Below are positions 11,329 to 21,519 of a stretch of DNA of 52,405 nt, piece after piece. The notes under the pieces are model-generated. The model ran no database searches and had not been told where the DNA came from. It saw only the letters and a program-made list of their open reading frames with translations. The DNA lies in contig VXIS01000335.1 in assembly GCA_008704415.1 (NCBI GenBank), forward strand, positions 1 to 52,405, written 5' to 3'. The number at the start of each line of letters is the position of its first letter. Position 1 is the stretch's first letter. A program made the translations under genes and the position numbers. The stretch comes from Sphaerosporella brunnea (lineage: Eukaryota; Ascomycota; Pezizomycetes; Pezizales; Pyronemataceae).

Positions 11329-12528
11329 GGTGGCGGCGGCAGCGGTGCGGCTGCAATCATGGACTTTCGTGGAGTGGACACGTTTAGAGAAGGATGTTTG
11401 GGACGCAGCAGGGTCAGAGCTCGCGAGCGATCGCTATCAACCGCGAACCTTAAAATTAAAACAGCAGGAGGTTTCTCCTTTCGCAAGATGGCAAAACGAC
11501 TAGACAGAAGTGAAGCCGAGGCTTCAAAGAATTCAATTGGACTGAGAAATATGGCCTTCCCTATGTCGGAAACGAGCTTTTCTTTCCTTTCTGCAGCCGG
11601 TTAACGTTGAAGGTTGCCGAGATGATCATCAGGGGTTGGCCGCTCACGGTTGGTTACCCGGCGGGCTGACGTGATCTTATCACGTGACCCGGAAGTTTCG
11701 ACTGAAAGCGTGGCGATAGCCTTTTCCCATCCCGGTAGAGCTTAGTGGAATTCCGCGTTGCTGTGGCGGTGACAGGTATTGCAGATCAACGCAAACGTGA
11801 TCCCTCGGGACCGCCGTCGTGCCGTGGGTAGCGGCAGCAGCTTCCCCACATAGTTTTGCCCATGAAAGGTTCACAAGCCTGGGGCCGGGGTACAGCTCAC
11901 CAAGCTTCCTGACGGGATCGCTACCACGCAGGCCGGCCCTGGTGCCGATTGTTGAGCCGAAGAACTTTCTTTCGGTGGTTGACGGATTGGTGATTGACCG
12001 GCGCTCGAGGTGGCAGTGATAACCCAGGCGGCGTCACACACACTTTTTCAGGCCGTGCAGCAAGGAGAGCAGCCTCTGCTGGAAGGCGGCGGCGATGGGG
12101 TGCTGTACTCTATGTATCAGGGCCCTGCGGCAAGAAGGAGGTTGGGGGGGGGGGGGCGGTGGTTGTTGAGCTGTCTCGCCGAGCAGGGAAGAAAAAAAAA
12201 AAGCTCGAGAGCGAGTGGCTAGAGCAGACACACGCCCAACAAATCACAAGCTACTTAAGTAACTCCGAGTTGGCTGCTGTGCTTGCTTGCCCATCCCACT
12301 TTCCTCTTCCCTCCTGCTATCCCTCCTTTCTTCGGTTTTGCCGCTTCTGCGATTGCCCTCGCTACCGTTCCTGCAGAGCCTATATAGTAAATAAATATCC
12401 ACCCGCCCCATCGTTCGGTTTCTCTCTTGCATCGCAGAAAGCTACCTCCCTTCCACATTCGCTCCTCAAAAGCCCTTTGAATCTTTGTCCTTGGTCAGGA
12501 CCCCTACTACCCCAGCAAATACTTTACG
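11329..12528. promoter_or_regulatory. Divergent promoter region between ERD2 and YHM2
   Basis: This 1.2-kb spacer separates two diverging genes. It contains ATCACGTGAC with a CACGTG core at 11681-11686, next to the short palindrome GTGATCTTATCAC. A TATATAGTAAATAAA element begins near 12381, about 150 bp before the YHM2 start, and a pyrimidine-rich leader fills 12285-12480. Open frames crossing it (such as 11994-12566) lack any domain and run through homopolymers. Use of the elements is inferred. Confidence 0.55.
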
Positions 12529-14444
12529 ATGGCCGCCGCCAGTGTCCCCGCTGGTATCCCCACTAGCGTTCAGAAAATTGAGAAGAAGCCCGTGAGCTTC
12601 TCTAACTTGCTTCGTACGTTGAGCTCGCGCGGTATTCAATTCTCGGGGATTGCTGTAAATGGCTGACAATTTCGGTGGTACAGTCGGAGCCGGGTTGAAC
12701 ATGTTTGAGTAAGTTTCCTTTACACGTATGCAGTCAGATAGGCTAACAACGAACTCTGCAGGGTCACAACCTTGGGCCAGGTATGACAGACTTCGCGAGA
12801 CCGCAATGCCTTGAGATGTAGGCAACTGACACCCTGCTTTTTTTCCCGATACTATAGCCGCTCGAGGTCGTCAAGGTGTGTACCTTCCACCCTTTCCTCG
12901 CTCCAATCCGGAAAGCTCACAATTGCCTTTTCGGCGCATAGACTCACATGGCTGCCAACCGCGGCGAAAACATCGTAACTGCATTCAAGAAAACCTGGGG
13001 TCGTGGTGGAGTCTTTGGGTGTAAGTCCATGATTCTGTGTGATTGCATTTCTACCGTATCATCTCGGTCGTAAGGCAAGAACTCTGCCACGGAAGTGTGC
13101 TGTATATAGTAACAATGGGCCGTAGACTCGGCGTGTAGGGCGCTCTGGAGCGGCTGCCGGTGGTCGAGACCGCAAAAAGTAGAACCTTAAACAGCGCGGG
13201 GTGGTGGAAGCCGACGCTGGAGACAAGGAGGAGACGGCTGGTGAAGAGAGGACGCTGTCACGGTCGCCCGCCGAGCGTTGTCTCCACTGCGCTTTGTTTA
13301 AGGTTCTTCTCGATCACCAACAGCCACTCTAGAGCGCCCTGCACGCCGAGCCCGGGGCCCATTGTTACTATACAGAATACTTCCTCGGCAGAGTTCTTGC
13401 CTTACGACCGAGACGATGCGGTATTGGAACACACTGACAGTCGGTCTGCGTAGTTTACCAGGGTTTGATCCCGTGGGTTAGTTCTCCAGTGTTTTGCTTG
13501 CGCCAACCGTTCCTACCCGATCTCCGACGAATCTGGCATGGCGGATCCCCTCCTCGCACATGCTTTGCATACTCCGAAAATCGCCGGTCAACCATAGGTC
13601 TCGGGGCTAACGCAGGGATCTAGGCGTGGATCGAGGCTTCCACGAAGGGTGCTGTGCTGCTCTTCGTCTCTTCCGAGGCTGAGTATGATCGACCTCGCCC
13701 CGACGTTTTTCCGGAGGGCCCCGAGCTAATTGTAATTACGTCAGGTACTACGCTCGTTCCTTCGGCGCTGGCAACTTCACTGCCGGAATCACAGGAGGTG
13801 TCATCGGAGGTGTCGCGCAGGCCTATGCCACCATGGGATTCTGCACGTGCATGAAGACGGTCGAGATCACACGGCACAAACAGGCCGCGTCCGGCGTCAA
13901 GCCTCCCGGCACCTTCGCCGTTTTTGCAGATATCTACCGCCGCGAGGGTATCGCCGGTATAAACAAGGGTGTCAACGCCGTCGCCATCCGCCAGATGACC
14001 AACTGGGGAAGCAGATTCGGTCTCGCCCGTCTCGCCGAGCAGGGTATCCGTGATGTCACCGGAAAGAAGGAGGGAGAGAAGCTCTCCGCCATCGAGAAGA
14101 TCGTGGCGTCCGCCATCGGCGGTGGTCTTTCGGCATGGAACCAGCCCATCGAGGTCATCCGTGTCGAGATGCAGAGCAAGAAGGAGGACCCCAACAGGCC
14201 GAAGAACTTGACTGTTGCGAAGGCCGCCAAGTACATTTATTCCAACAACGGAATCAAGGGTCTGTACCGTGGCGTCACTCCCCGTGTTGGTCTCGGCGTC
14301 TGGCAGACTGTTTGCATGGTTGGTCTTGGAGACATGTGAGTTGCCCCACGGATGCCCAGGCTGAAGTGCTCCCATTGACTCGACATCAGGGCCAAGGAAG
14401 CTGTCGCGAAGCTTACCGGCGAAGTCCCTACCGGCAAGCACTAA
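12529..14444 (+). CDS. YHM2: Mitochondrial citrate/2-oxoglutarate carrier Yhm2
   Basis: Nine exons (12529-12613, 12684-12708, 12762-12780, 12858-12875, 12942-13020, 13454-13476, 13624-13682, 13745-14335, 14390-14444) give 317 residues; yeast Yhm2 has 314. The protein is an inner-membrane solute carrier that exports citrate and imports 2-oxoglutarate, supporting cytosolic NADPH and lipid synthesis; it was first found as an mtDNA-binding suppressor. Diagnostic stretches are EKKPVSFSNLLLGAGLN, VTTLGQPLEVVKTHMAANR, FYQGLIPWAWIEASTKGAV, AVAIRQMTNWGSRFG, SAWNQPIEVIRVEMQSKKED and the C-terminal TGEVPTGKH. Four exons are only 18-25 nt. Intron 5 is 433 bp because it carries a fold-back element; the other introns are about 53-147 bp. 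Confidence 0.95.
13052..13423. mobile_element. Fold-back MITE-like element in YHM2 intron 5
   Basis: The two halves are imperfect inverted repeats of about 150 bp. TACCGTATCATCTCGGTCG at the left matches the complement of the right end, and the match continues through AAGGCAAGAACTCTGCC, GTAACAATGGGC and GAACCTTAAACA. The outermost bases at both ends are TA, as expected for a Tc1/mariner-type TA target. Removing the 372 bp leaves a 61-bp intron with a CTGAC branch site, exactly the local norm. No coding capacity is visible, so it would be non-autonomous. No second copy was seen in the window. Confidence 0.75.
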
Positions 14445-15069
14445 AAGGAACGAAAAGTGGATAGAAAAATTCTGGCGGGACGGGATCATTTTCTGAGTGT
14501 TTTGATGTGATTCTTGGAGGTCCTCCATTGTATTTTCTGAGATACCTACTACACTATTGGTCGTTGGATCGGGTGGCCAAATGGATCACGGTTTTAAGTG
14601 GTGGTTTTTTTTCTTTTGTTTTTTTTCTTAGAGTTGCCTGGGTTGGTTTCAAGCGTGCGTGTGGTTCACGGGTTCTCTTCAATGTATTCCTCAGTATTTT
14701 ACATGTTAACGATAGACGTTGAAGGCGTAATTGCAAGTACCTACTCTTCAAAGACCATCAGAATGACGGCTGCTGGTTCACGGCGCACTGCTGAGCTTCT
14801 CGAATCTCGACCTCGCTCATCCAAGAGTACGGCCCTTCCCAACGGCAGCATCCGGTCCTGACTCCAAGCATATGCATATTTACTCAAGCGGCTAGCGCCA
14901 GCCCAAGCAAGACCCTGAGGTGACACGAGTCTAGCGCAACACGCAACTGCTAATTTTTGAAGGGTTTCAGCCGCTTCCACCTCAACTCCACACATCGCAA
15001 CGCGGCCAGCTCATCGATATCATTCTCACGATCGCAAAAAACCCGCCACACACCTAAGACCTACTCGAC
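14445..15069. other. Intergenic, YHM2 3' UTR and promoter of the next gene
   Basis: This spacer lies between two genes read in the same direction. T-rich runs at 14605-14630 fit a 3' UTR or terminator. A weak open frame in the opposite direction (14741-14995) has no recognisable domain. No TATA box is obvious before 15070. Confidence 0.45.
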
Positions 15070-17302
15070 ATGGACCGCGACAGAGAACGGGACCGTGACC
15101 GTGAGCGAGACCGCGACCGCGACCGCGACCGCGACCGAGATCGAGACCGAGACCGAGACCGCGACCGCGACCGCGACCGCGATAGGGATCGAGAGAGAGA
15201 CCGTGACAGGAGGTGAGCAAAACAGCAAACAGCCGTCCCTAGCCAGCGCGCGGGCGGTACGCGCGGCAAAACTAGCAAGCAAGTAAACTAAGTAGAAGCG
15301 AAGGTTCCGCGACTTTGGGTCGCCGCCGCGTAGAGGGGGGGAGAGAGGCGGAGGAGGGATTGACTCGTATGTTCCTAACACGCTTGGACGACGTGACCGT
15401 GATCGGCGGCCTCCGTCGCCGCCGCCGCCCTTGCGGAGTGACTCTTGGGTCCCGAGCTCCCGGAGAAGGTATGGAAGGTCTAGCAGTAGGGAGAGGGACA
15501 GGGAGAGGGAGAGGGAGAGGGAAAGGGAGAGGGAGAGAGAGAGAGAGCGGGAGAGGGAGAGGGAGCGGGAGAGGGAGAGAGAGCGGGAGCGGGAGCGGGA
15601 GCGGGAGAGGGAGAGGAGGAGTCGATCTCCGCTGCCACTTAGGAGGTCGCGTTCTCCTCCGCCGGCAAGGAGGAGACCCCCTCGCTCTCGCTCCCCACGC
15701 TTTAGGAGACGCACGCCGTCGCCGGCCGTGGGGAGGGGTAAAAGCCCGAGAAAGGAACGCTCCCCTCCGCCGTCGGGGTCTCGGAGGTCGCCTCAACGGC
15801 AACAACCACCGCCAGCTTCCGCCGCGAGAGACAGATCCAGAGCGAGATCTCCGCCGCCAGCGAGAAAAAACAGGAGCCGAGATAGGTCACCACCTCCACG
15901 CCGCCAGCGTTCTAAAGAAAAGTCCCCTCCTCCTCCACCGCCACCACCACCTGCTCGGAGAGAACGTTCGCCACCACCTGCAAAACGACAGCGGTCACGA
16001 GATCGAAGCCCACCTCCACCTCGCTCAGCGGAAAAGACCAGAAGCACGTCCCGCCCTCCTAGAAAACGTTCAGCTTCGCCACGCTCACCGATGCCACGAC
16101 GCGCAGGAAGATCCCGCTCGCCTCCTGGCTTTGGTCGTCGGAGGTCGAGGTCACCCTACCGTGGTGGGGGGTTCAGAGGCTCCGACTATCGCAGGGGAGG
16201 AGGGGATCGCTGGGCAAACTCGCCGAGGCATCGTTCGCCGTATCAATCGAGAGTGCGCACGTCGAATGTTCCACCGCCTCGCCGAAACCGCTCGATCACC
16301 CCGCCGGCCGCTCAGCATCCTGCTACCCGTGGACGTTCCCGCACCAAGAGTCCTCACGTTCCAACGCCTCAACGCAGCCCTACACCTAGACGTCGCCCAG
16401 CGTCTTCTCCAAGCAGAGGTACTGAGGCTTCGCCCCCATCGCGTCAGCGGTCACCTTCGTCGGCACGCAACGTCGAATCTCGTCACGAATCGCCCCGTGG
16501 CCCACCTCGCCGTTTCCCCGACTCCCCCGCCATGCCAGGATCAGGCGTCAACACCCGTGGCCCAGCCTCACCCGCTGCGCCGCCTTCCGGTCCTCGCTCA
16601 CCTACCCAGCCTCCCCCACAGCAGCCAAGAGCCTGGTCACCACCAAAGGGCCCGCGCAACGGGATGTCGCCTCAACCTCCGCTGACGGGGCCTTCTATCC
16701 ACCCCGATCGACTGCAGCACATGACCTCTCCCGCGCCTCCTAACGGCTTTGTAGGCACTCCTCCCCGTGGACCTTCCGGAAGGCAGCCCCCGACCCACCC
16801 TCGTGGAGGAGGAGCATTTGCTCCCGGCCGCGCTATGCCTCCGCAGACGCCACGCCCTGCCCCTCTGGTGCAGCCGAGGAACACGCCTGTTGCGCCGCCG
16901 TCTGGACCTCGACGTGGATCAGCGGTCGGTCCGCCTACAGCTCCTTCGGGAGCTACTCCACCGCCTGCTGCGATCCCGACTGGCCCCAGAGCCGGTAACT
17001 TCCCCTACCGTACCTCACTTCCGCAGCCGGCACCCGTCCGTTACGCCCCCGTCGCTACCGGCCCCGGTGCGCTCATCCCGGGCGGCCGTCTCCTTCCCCC
17101 AGTCGACAAATCGTCGGAAGAGCGACTTGCGCGGCTGCGCTCGGAGCAGGCCAAGCTCGAGGAAGAAGTCAAGATCAGCCAGGAGAAGAAGCGTAAGGGA
17201 ATGTACGCGTGGGAGAAGAGCAAGCGGGAGGCGGAGATTGCTGGGTTCAGAGTTGAAGTGGCCGAGAGCCAGTTGTTGGCTAATGAACTAGCGATGGATT
17301 AG
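15070..17302 (+). CDS. Arg/Ser/Glu-rich repetitive nuclear protein (SR-matrix-like)
   Basis: Two exons (15070-15212, about 15304-17302) give about 713 residues. Exon 1 encodes an almost pure Asp-Arg dipeptide repeat. Exon 2 begins [13 protein letters not shown], then has about 27 Glu-Arg pairs (residues ~105-165), a long RS/SP-rich part ([24 protein letters not shown]), a proline-rich disordered middle, and an ordered C-terminal helix of about 60 residues ([18 protein letters not shown]) that may form a coiled coil. No RRM or PWI domain is visible. The composition resembles splicing-related SR and matrix proteins, which locate to nuclear speckles; that role is inferred. The splice acceptor at 15303 (AAG) is unusual. 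A better TAG at 15295 would shift the frame, so either the junction or a base in this repeat-rich part may be wrong. Confidence 0.75.
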
Positions 17303-19069
17303 AAGTCTGCAGCTACCGCTTTTACTCTTTCTCCTTCACCTCCTTTTTCACCTTCTTCTCCTGCTTTCTCAGAGCTTGGAGAGGGCGTGGATGGCGGATC
17401 ATAACGATGTGTTTACTTGGAAAGTGTGGGCGTTTTTTTTTTCTTTCCGAACTTGTTGCATTTTTCTGTTGCTAATAGGGGTCATTTTCCTGTTTCTGAA
17501 TGCGATTTTTATTTTTGATTTTTTACCGCCTTTACCGATGTTACCTATTACTTTACTATGATATTATTTCTTGCTTGCTTGGAACAATGCTCTCTCACAC
17601 GTGACCCAGCCCTACGCGTTAAAACTAGAGGCTTCGCCTGTGCGGCTCAGAAAAACCCTGAAGTTGTGCTTGTTTGCGGCAGGCACATTAGGTAGGTATC
17701 TTGCATCAGTATTTGTGCGACAGCACTCCCCCCTGCTTTTCGCTCCGCCAGCAACAAGGAAATACCCGTAGGCAGTGTTCAGTTGTTGAAGGGGGGCAAG
17801 GCAAGCATAGCAGATAGTGTTGCGCACGAGCGGCGAGCACGAGTCCGCTCGAGTCATTTGAGCTTTCTAGATAGCACGAGGTGTTTCGCCGCCGGTACCC
17901 TCAAGTTGACTCCCCGTCCTACAATCACCTCACTCCCAACTCCAAAACCCCAACTTCACCCGGACAACCTCACGGATGTCAGCCTACCAACAGCCCAGCG
18001 CTCAGCGCACGTATGGAAGAACATGCGATGCGAGCATTCAACAACGAGTTCAGTGGACGTTAGGGTAAGGAGATGCATTTCTCACTGCTGTTGACCTCAC
18101 CCCAATGGCTCTAGATACATTGCATGCTGCCGCTGGGGCGTGGACGCTCAGCGGACGGACAACCTCATCGTATACCGGCTTTCTCTACGCCCGTAAGATA
18201 ATATTTCGTGAGGAGGTTGCAGGGACCGCTCGCAGATAGTAGAAGGCCAGTAACAACGCCTCAGACATAATGGAGGCATCAGAGACTGCACGATAGTTAT
18301 GCGAACCCCTCGGTGGACTTAAAGACCGACCCGCTTCACTGGTGGGAAGCTCAATGACCACCCACCGATCCCCGACTCTCGCAGGAATGGCACGAGATTA
18401 CCTTGCAATATGTGCCTCAAGCGTACCGTACCCTGCGAGCAACTTTTCTCAGTGGCTGGTGACATAATCACCAAGAAGCGGAACCCGTCTTTCAGGGAGA
18501 AGCCATAACTGATCCTCGAGCATTCCTTGCAATAGCCGCACCTAGGGAGAAGCCACAACTAATCCTCAAGCATTCCTTACAGTAGCCACCGTCACTTCAG
18601 GTTTCAGCCTGGTTTGTTTTGTCAGCTAAATTTCATTTATGGAACCGCACCAGCGATATATATTGGCAGGCCTAGCATAGCCTGTGGACTGCGGACTGCA
18701 AGAGCGCAGGTCTATGCAAAGCACACTACCAAGATGAATACCGGCTCTCCTGTAATCCCTAAGTCAATTGAATGAAAACTGAAAGAGTTATGGCTGGAAA
18801 AGCGTACTCAAAACATAGTGGCTCGGCACAGGACTCGGCGTGGAACGAAACACGGGTTGGAGGGTTTGGATGACGAGCGAGGGGTGGGGCGGTGATGGGA
18901 GGAAGACAAAGGTTACGCTCCTAGATGCAATAGTCAGTGTGCCCTCACAGTTACGGTTCTCGCCTAAGCATTGCCTCCTTCATGTGTGCAAGCTGCCACT
19001 AATGCCACTCAACAGCGTTTCCTACCTTCACTCGACCGTGTCTTCCAATCCCCACCAAACGCCGACACC
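17303..19069. other. Long intergenic region, no gene recognised
   Basis: About 1.8 kb separates two plus-strand genes. The first 250 bp is T-rich and fits a 3' UTR. Short open frames (17571-17771, 17783-18094, 18319-18558) have no recognisable product. A two-copy 50-bp tandem repeat lies at 18495-18594. The last 150 bp should hold the promoter of the deaminase-like gene. A degenerate element cannot be excluded. Confidence 0.5.
18495..18594. repeat. Two-copy 50-bp tandem repeat
   Basis: Two adjacent units start with GGGAGAAGCC and continue with close variants of (C/T)AACT(A/G)ATCCTC(A/G)AGCATTCCTT(A/G)CA. They differ at several transition positions. Too short to assign to a known element. Confidence 0.75.
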
Positions 19070-20673
19070 ATGACTGCCAGATCGACGACTGCTGCTTTGC
19101 CTGTCTCCGCTGCCGGTAGTGCAGATGCCGTTCACGCACTTCTTGCTGCCGGAAGTATAGCCGACGTCTCGCTGGTTTCGGCCGAACACGACCTCCACAC
19201 GACGTTGTTGCCGCAGGCGGTTGATTCTCCCGGGATCGACAAGAAAACAGCTCGGCTTCTTGATGCGCTAGCTGCTATCCTAGTCAGCCGCGCGCAGCAC
19301 GAAGTAATAGCGATTGGTGCCCAGGTCGACTTGAGCGATCATTCAGGAAAGTTGCAGCTTGTTCTGGCAGCGAATGCTGCTCTACCGCAAACCATTCAAG
19401 CGTATCTTGAAGAGGTATGGAGATGCATGCAGCTCTTGGCCGAACATCGCCAGCAGCTACGACTTCCGGAGGCCAAGGATCAGGTCAGCGCATTTTCCTT
19501 TGTTGAACCATCACCACCGCCAGACGACAGAGATACTGAATTTCGACAGCAGCGTGCACGGATGGCTGAACTTATTTACCGGCACAATTTCCCGAAGTTC
19601 CTTCGCCGCGTTCGCAAGCGTGAGGCAGCCGCACTTCGTTTTCACCAGGCTATGCGAAATCATATCACAAGACAAGATGTCGTGCAGCACGATTCAACAG
19701 CCATTGTATTGGCAATGTTTAGGCGCTACTCTAAACTCATTAAACTTCTTTCCGCTCATCAAGTCGGTGGCAAAAATGAAGTCTCAGCAGTCGACGTCGT
19801 ATCGGATCCGAATTTTCTGCCCATTATGGATGGTTTGTGGTTGGCTTTCCGGAGCCTTCGTTCATTGGGAGAAAATTCCTTTCATCTCTGGAGCTTGAGG
19901 CTTCCCGGTCAGTCACCTCCTCCTTTCAACGCTTCTTGGTATATTGGCTGACATCTCACATAGACCACTCCACGGTCGAGCTGTGGCGATTCTTCAACAA
20001 AGTTACTCTCATTCACGGCTCTATTGCGGAACTAGAATCAGCGGCCCGCTCGACCCGGCTATATCGATTGTTTCGGAAGAAGCTTGTTGTTGAAATTGTT
20101 GACTACCCGCGGAAGAGAGTCACTCTCCCAACTTCCAAAGATGCTTGGGCCACGTTGATCGATACGGCATTGAACAGCGCACAACCACTGAAACCAATTG
20201 AGCCTCAAGTGATCCAAAGCACGGCCGCAGCCTTGTCAACCCGTTTCTCGGATAAATCAGTTTCGTGCAGGATACATTGCGAATGTAAGATTCTGCAGCA
20301 TTTCACCACCACGGCTTACAAAATTAAACCCATCAACTACATCGGGGTGTCCAAACTCTCGTGTACTGGTTGCAGCGCTGTTTTCGACTCCTACAACGAA
20401 CTTCAGAACTCTCGGGATAGGTTCTATACCCGCGGAGCGCATGGCAAGTGGTACTTTCCTTGGTTCCTTCCCGAGGTTGGCGTAAATCAGATAGATTTCA
20501 CAAACCGCGTGTACAAGAAGCTGGCCGAACAATACGCTCAACACTTGAAGACTGTAGCGCTCAGCGACAGTAGTGCCTTGTCCGAAGGCTCTCAACAAGT
20601 TTCGAGTATGCTGGAAGACCTCATGTACCTCAGAGCTGAGAGCCTGGAAGAATTCGATGAGATCGAGGCTTGA
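19070..20673 (+). CDS. OTT_1508-like deaminase-fold fungal protein
   Basis: Two exons (19070-19907, 19964-20673) encode 515 residues. The 56-bp intron has GTCAGT, a CTGAC branch and TAG, and joins RLP to DHSTVELW in frame. The C-terminal part matches the fungal OTT_1508-like deaminase family: IHCECKI with His384 and Glu386, then about 30 residues later YIGVSKLSCTGC with Cys413 and Cys416, then a conserved HGKWYFPW. His plus the Cys pair would bind zinc and Glu would act as proton shuttle, as in other deaminases. The N-terminal 380 residues are helical and otherwise unknown. The family is known from comparative genomics as expanded in fungi; its substrate is not established to my knowledge. 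A nucleic-acid or nucleotide substrate is only a guess. Confidence 0.8.
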
Positions 20674-21013
20674 ACAAGACGTGGAAAGGGAGGGCTAGTG
20701 ACTGGTCATGTATTAAAACGCGCACTTTTCAATAACGTGCGGGATAGCCTCATCGGCCATGGGGTGGGTGTTGTGGGGGGATGTTATGACGAAGCGGAAG
20801 GAGGGATATGACTAAGCGGAGAGCTCTCTTCGCCTGTGTTTTTACATTTTCGCAAATCAAATCCCTTTCGTAAATAAACTACTTCAGGGCACCACTTAAA
20901 AACGTGTGTGGCGGCATAAAATCCCCCCCCCCCACCACCACCACCCACTTTCCTACGTACCCCCCCCCCCCCCACTTCCACACATCAATCACATCACGCA
21001 ACGAAACGCAACG
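20674..21013. other. Short intergenic region with C-homopolymers
   Basis: This 340-bp spacer holds the 3' end of the deaminase-like gene and the promoter and leader of the mL53 gene. Long C runs at 20927-20935 and 20961-20972 lie within 90 bp of the start codon. Their lengths are uncertain in any long-read assembly. Confidence 0.5.
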
Positions 21014-21377
21014 ATGATAACGCGCTACCTGGCGTCGGCCAAGATCTCGTTCGACCCGTTCTCGCGCGGCGGCAAGACGGCGCGGATCTTCGCGGCGCTG
21101 CTGCCGCCGGACGCGCGCGCGACCGGCATGAAGGTGGCCACCGTGGTGCTGGACCGGCAGCGGCGCGCAGCGGCCGCCCCTGCCCCCGCCGGCGTGGTCG
21201 AGCTTGTTTTCAGTAGGTTCCCCCCCCCCACCCCTGGGAGATGGGGCTGATGATGCGGACGTAGAGGACGGACGGGAGCTGCGGCTGGATACGACGCGCA
21301 TGTCGGTTGCGGATGTGGTGGAGGAGGTGGATCGGCATTCGCGCGGGCTGGCGAGGCGGGAGGAGTTGGCTGGTTAG
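21014..21377 (+). CDS. MRPL44: Mitochondrial large-subunit ribosomal protein mL53 (Mrpl44)
   Basis: Two exons (21014-21212, 21265-21377) encode 103 residues; yeast Mrpl44 has about 98. It is a small fungal/metazoan component of the mitochondrial 54S ribosomal subunit. The N-terminus MITRYLASAKISFDPFS followed by KTARIFAALLPP is the family signature, and the spliced C-terminus FKDGRELRLD..VADVVEEVDRHSRGLARREEL continues it. Without splicing the frame ends early in proline-rich nonsense. The 52-bp intron (GTAGGT..TAG) contains a C-run. It converges on the Sly41-like gene, leaving 142 bp between stop codons. Confidence 0.88.
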
Positions 21378-21519
21378 GAGAGGTGTGCAGTGCAATAGTA
21401 TTCGATTGGTGGGGCTATCTAAAAAAGACAAAAAAAAAAAAAAAAAACACACAACTAAACTAAACTAACAACGGCCATGATGATATATGTGTGTGTGTAT
21501 ATATATAACGTGTCCGCTC

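Noticed and set aside
15061..15714. Antisense RS- and LS-repeat proteins
   Set aside because: They are mirror translations of the (DR)n and (ER)n coding repeats.
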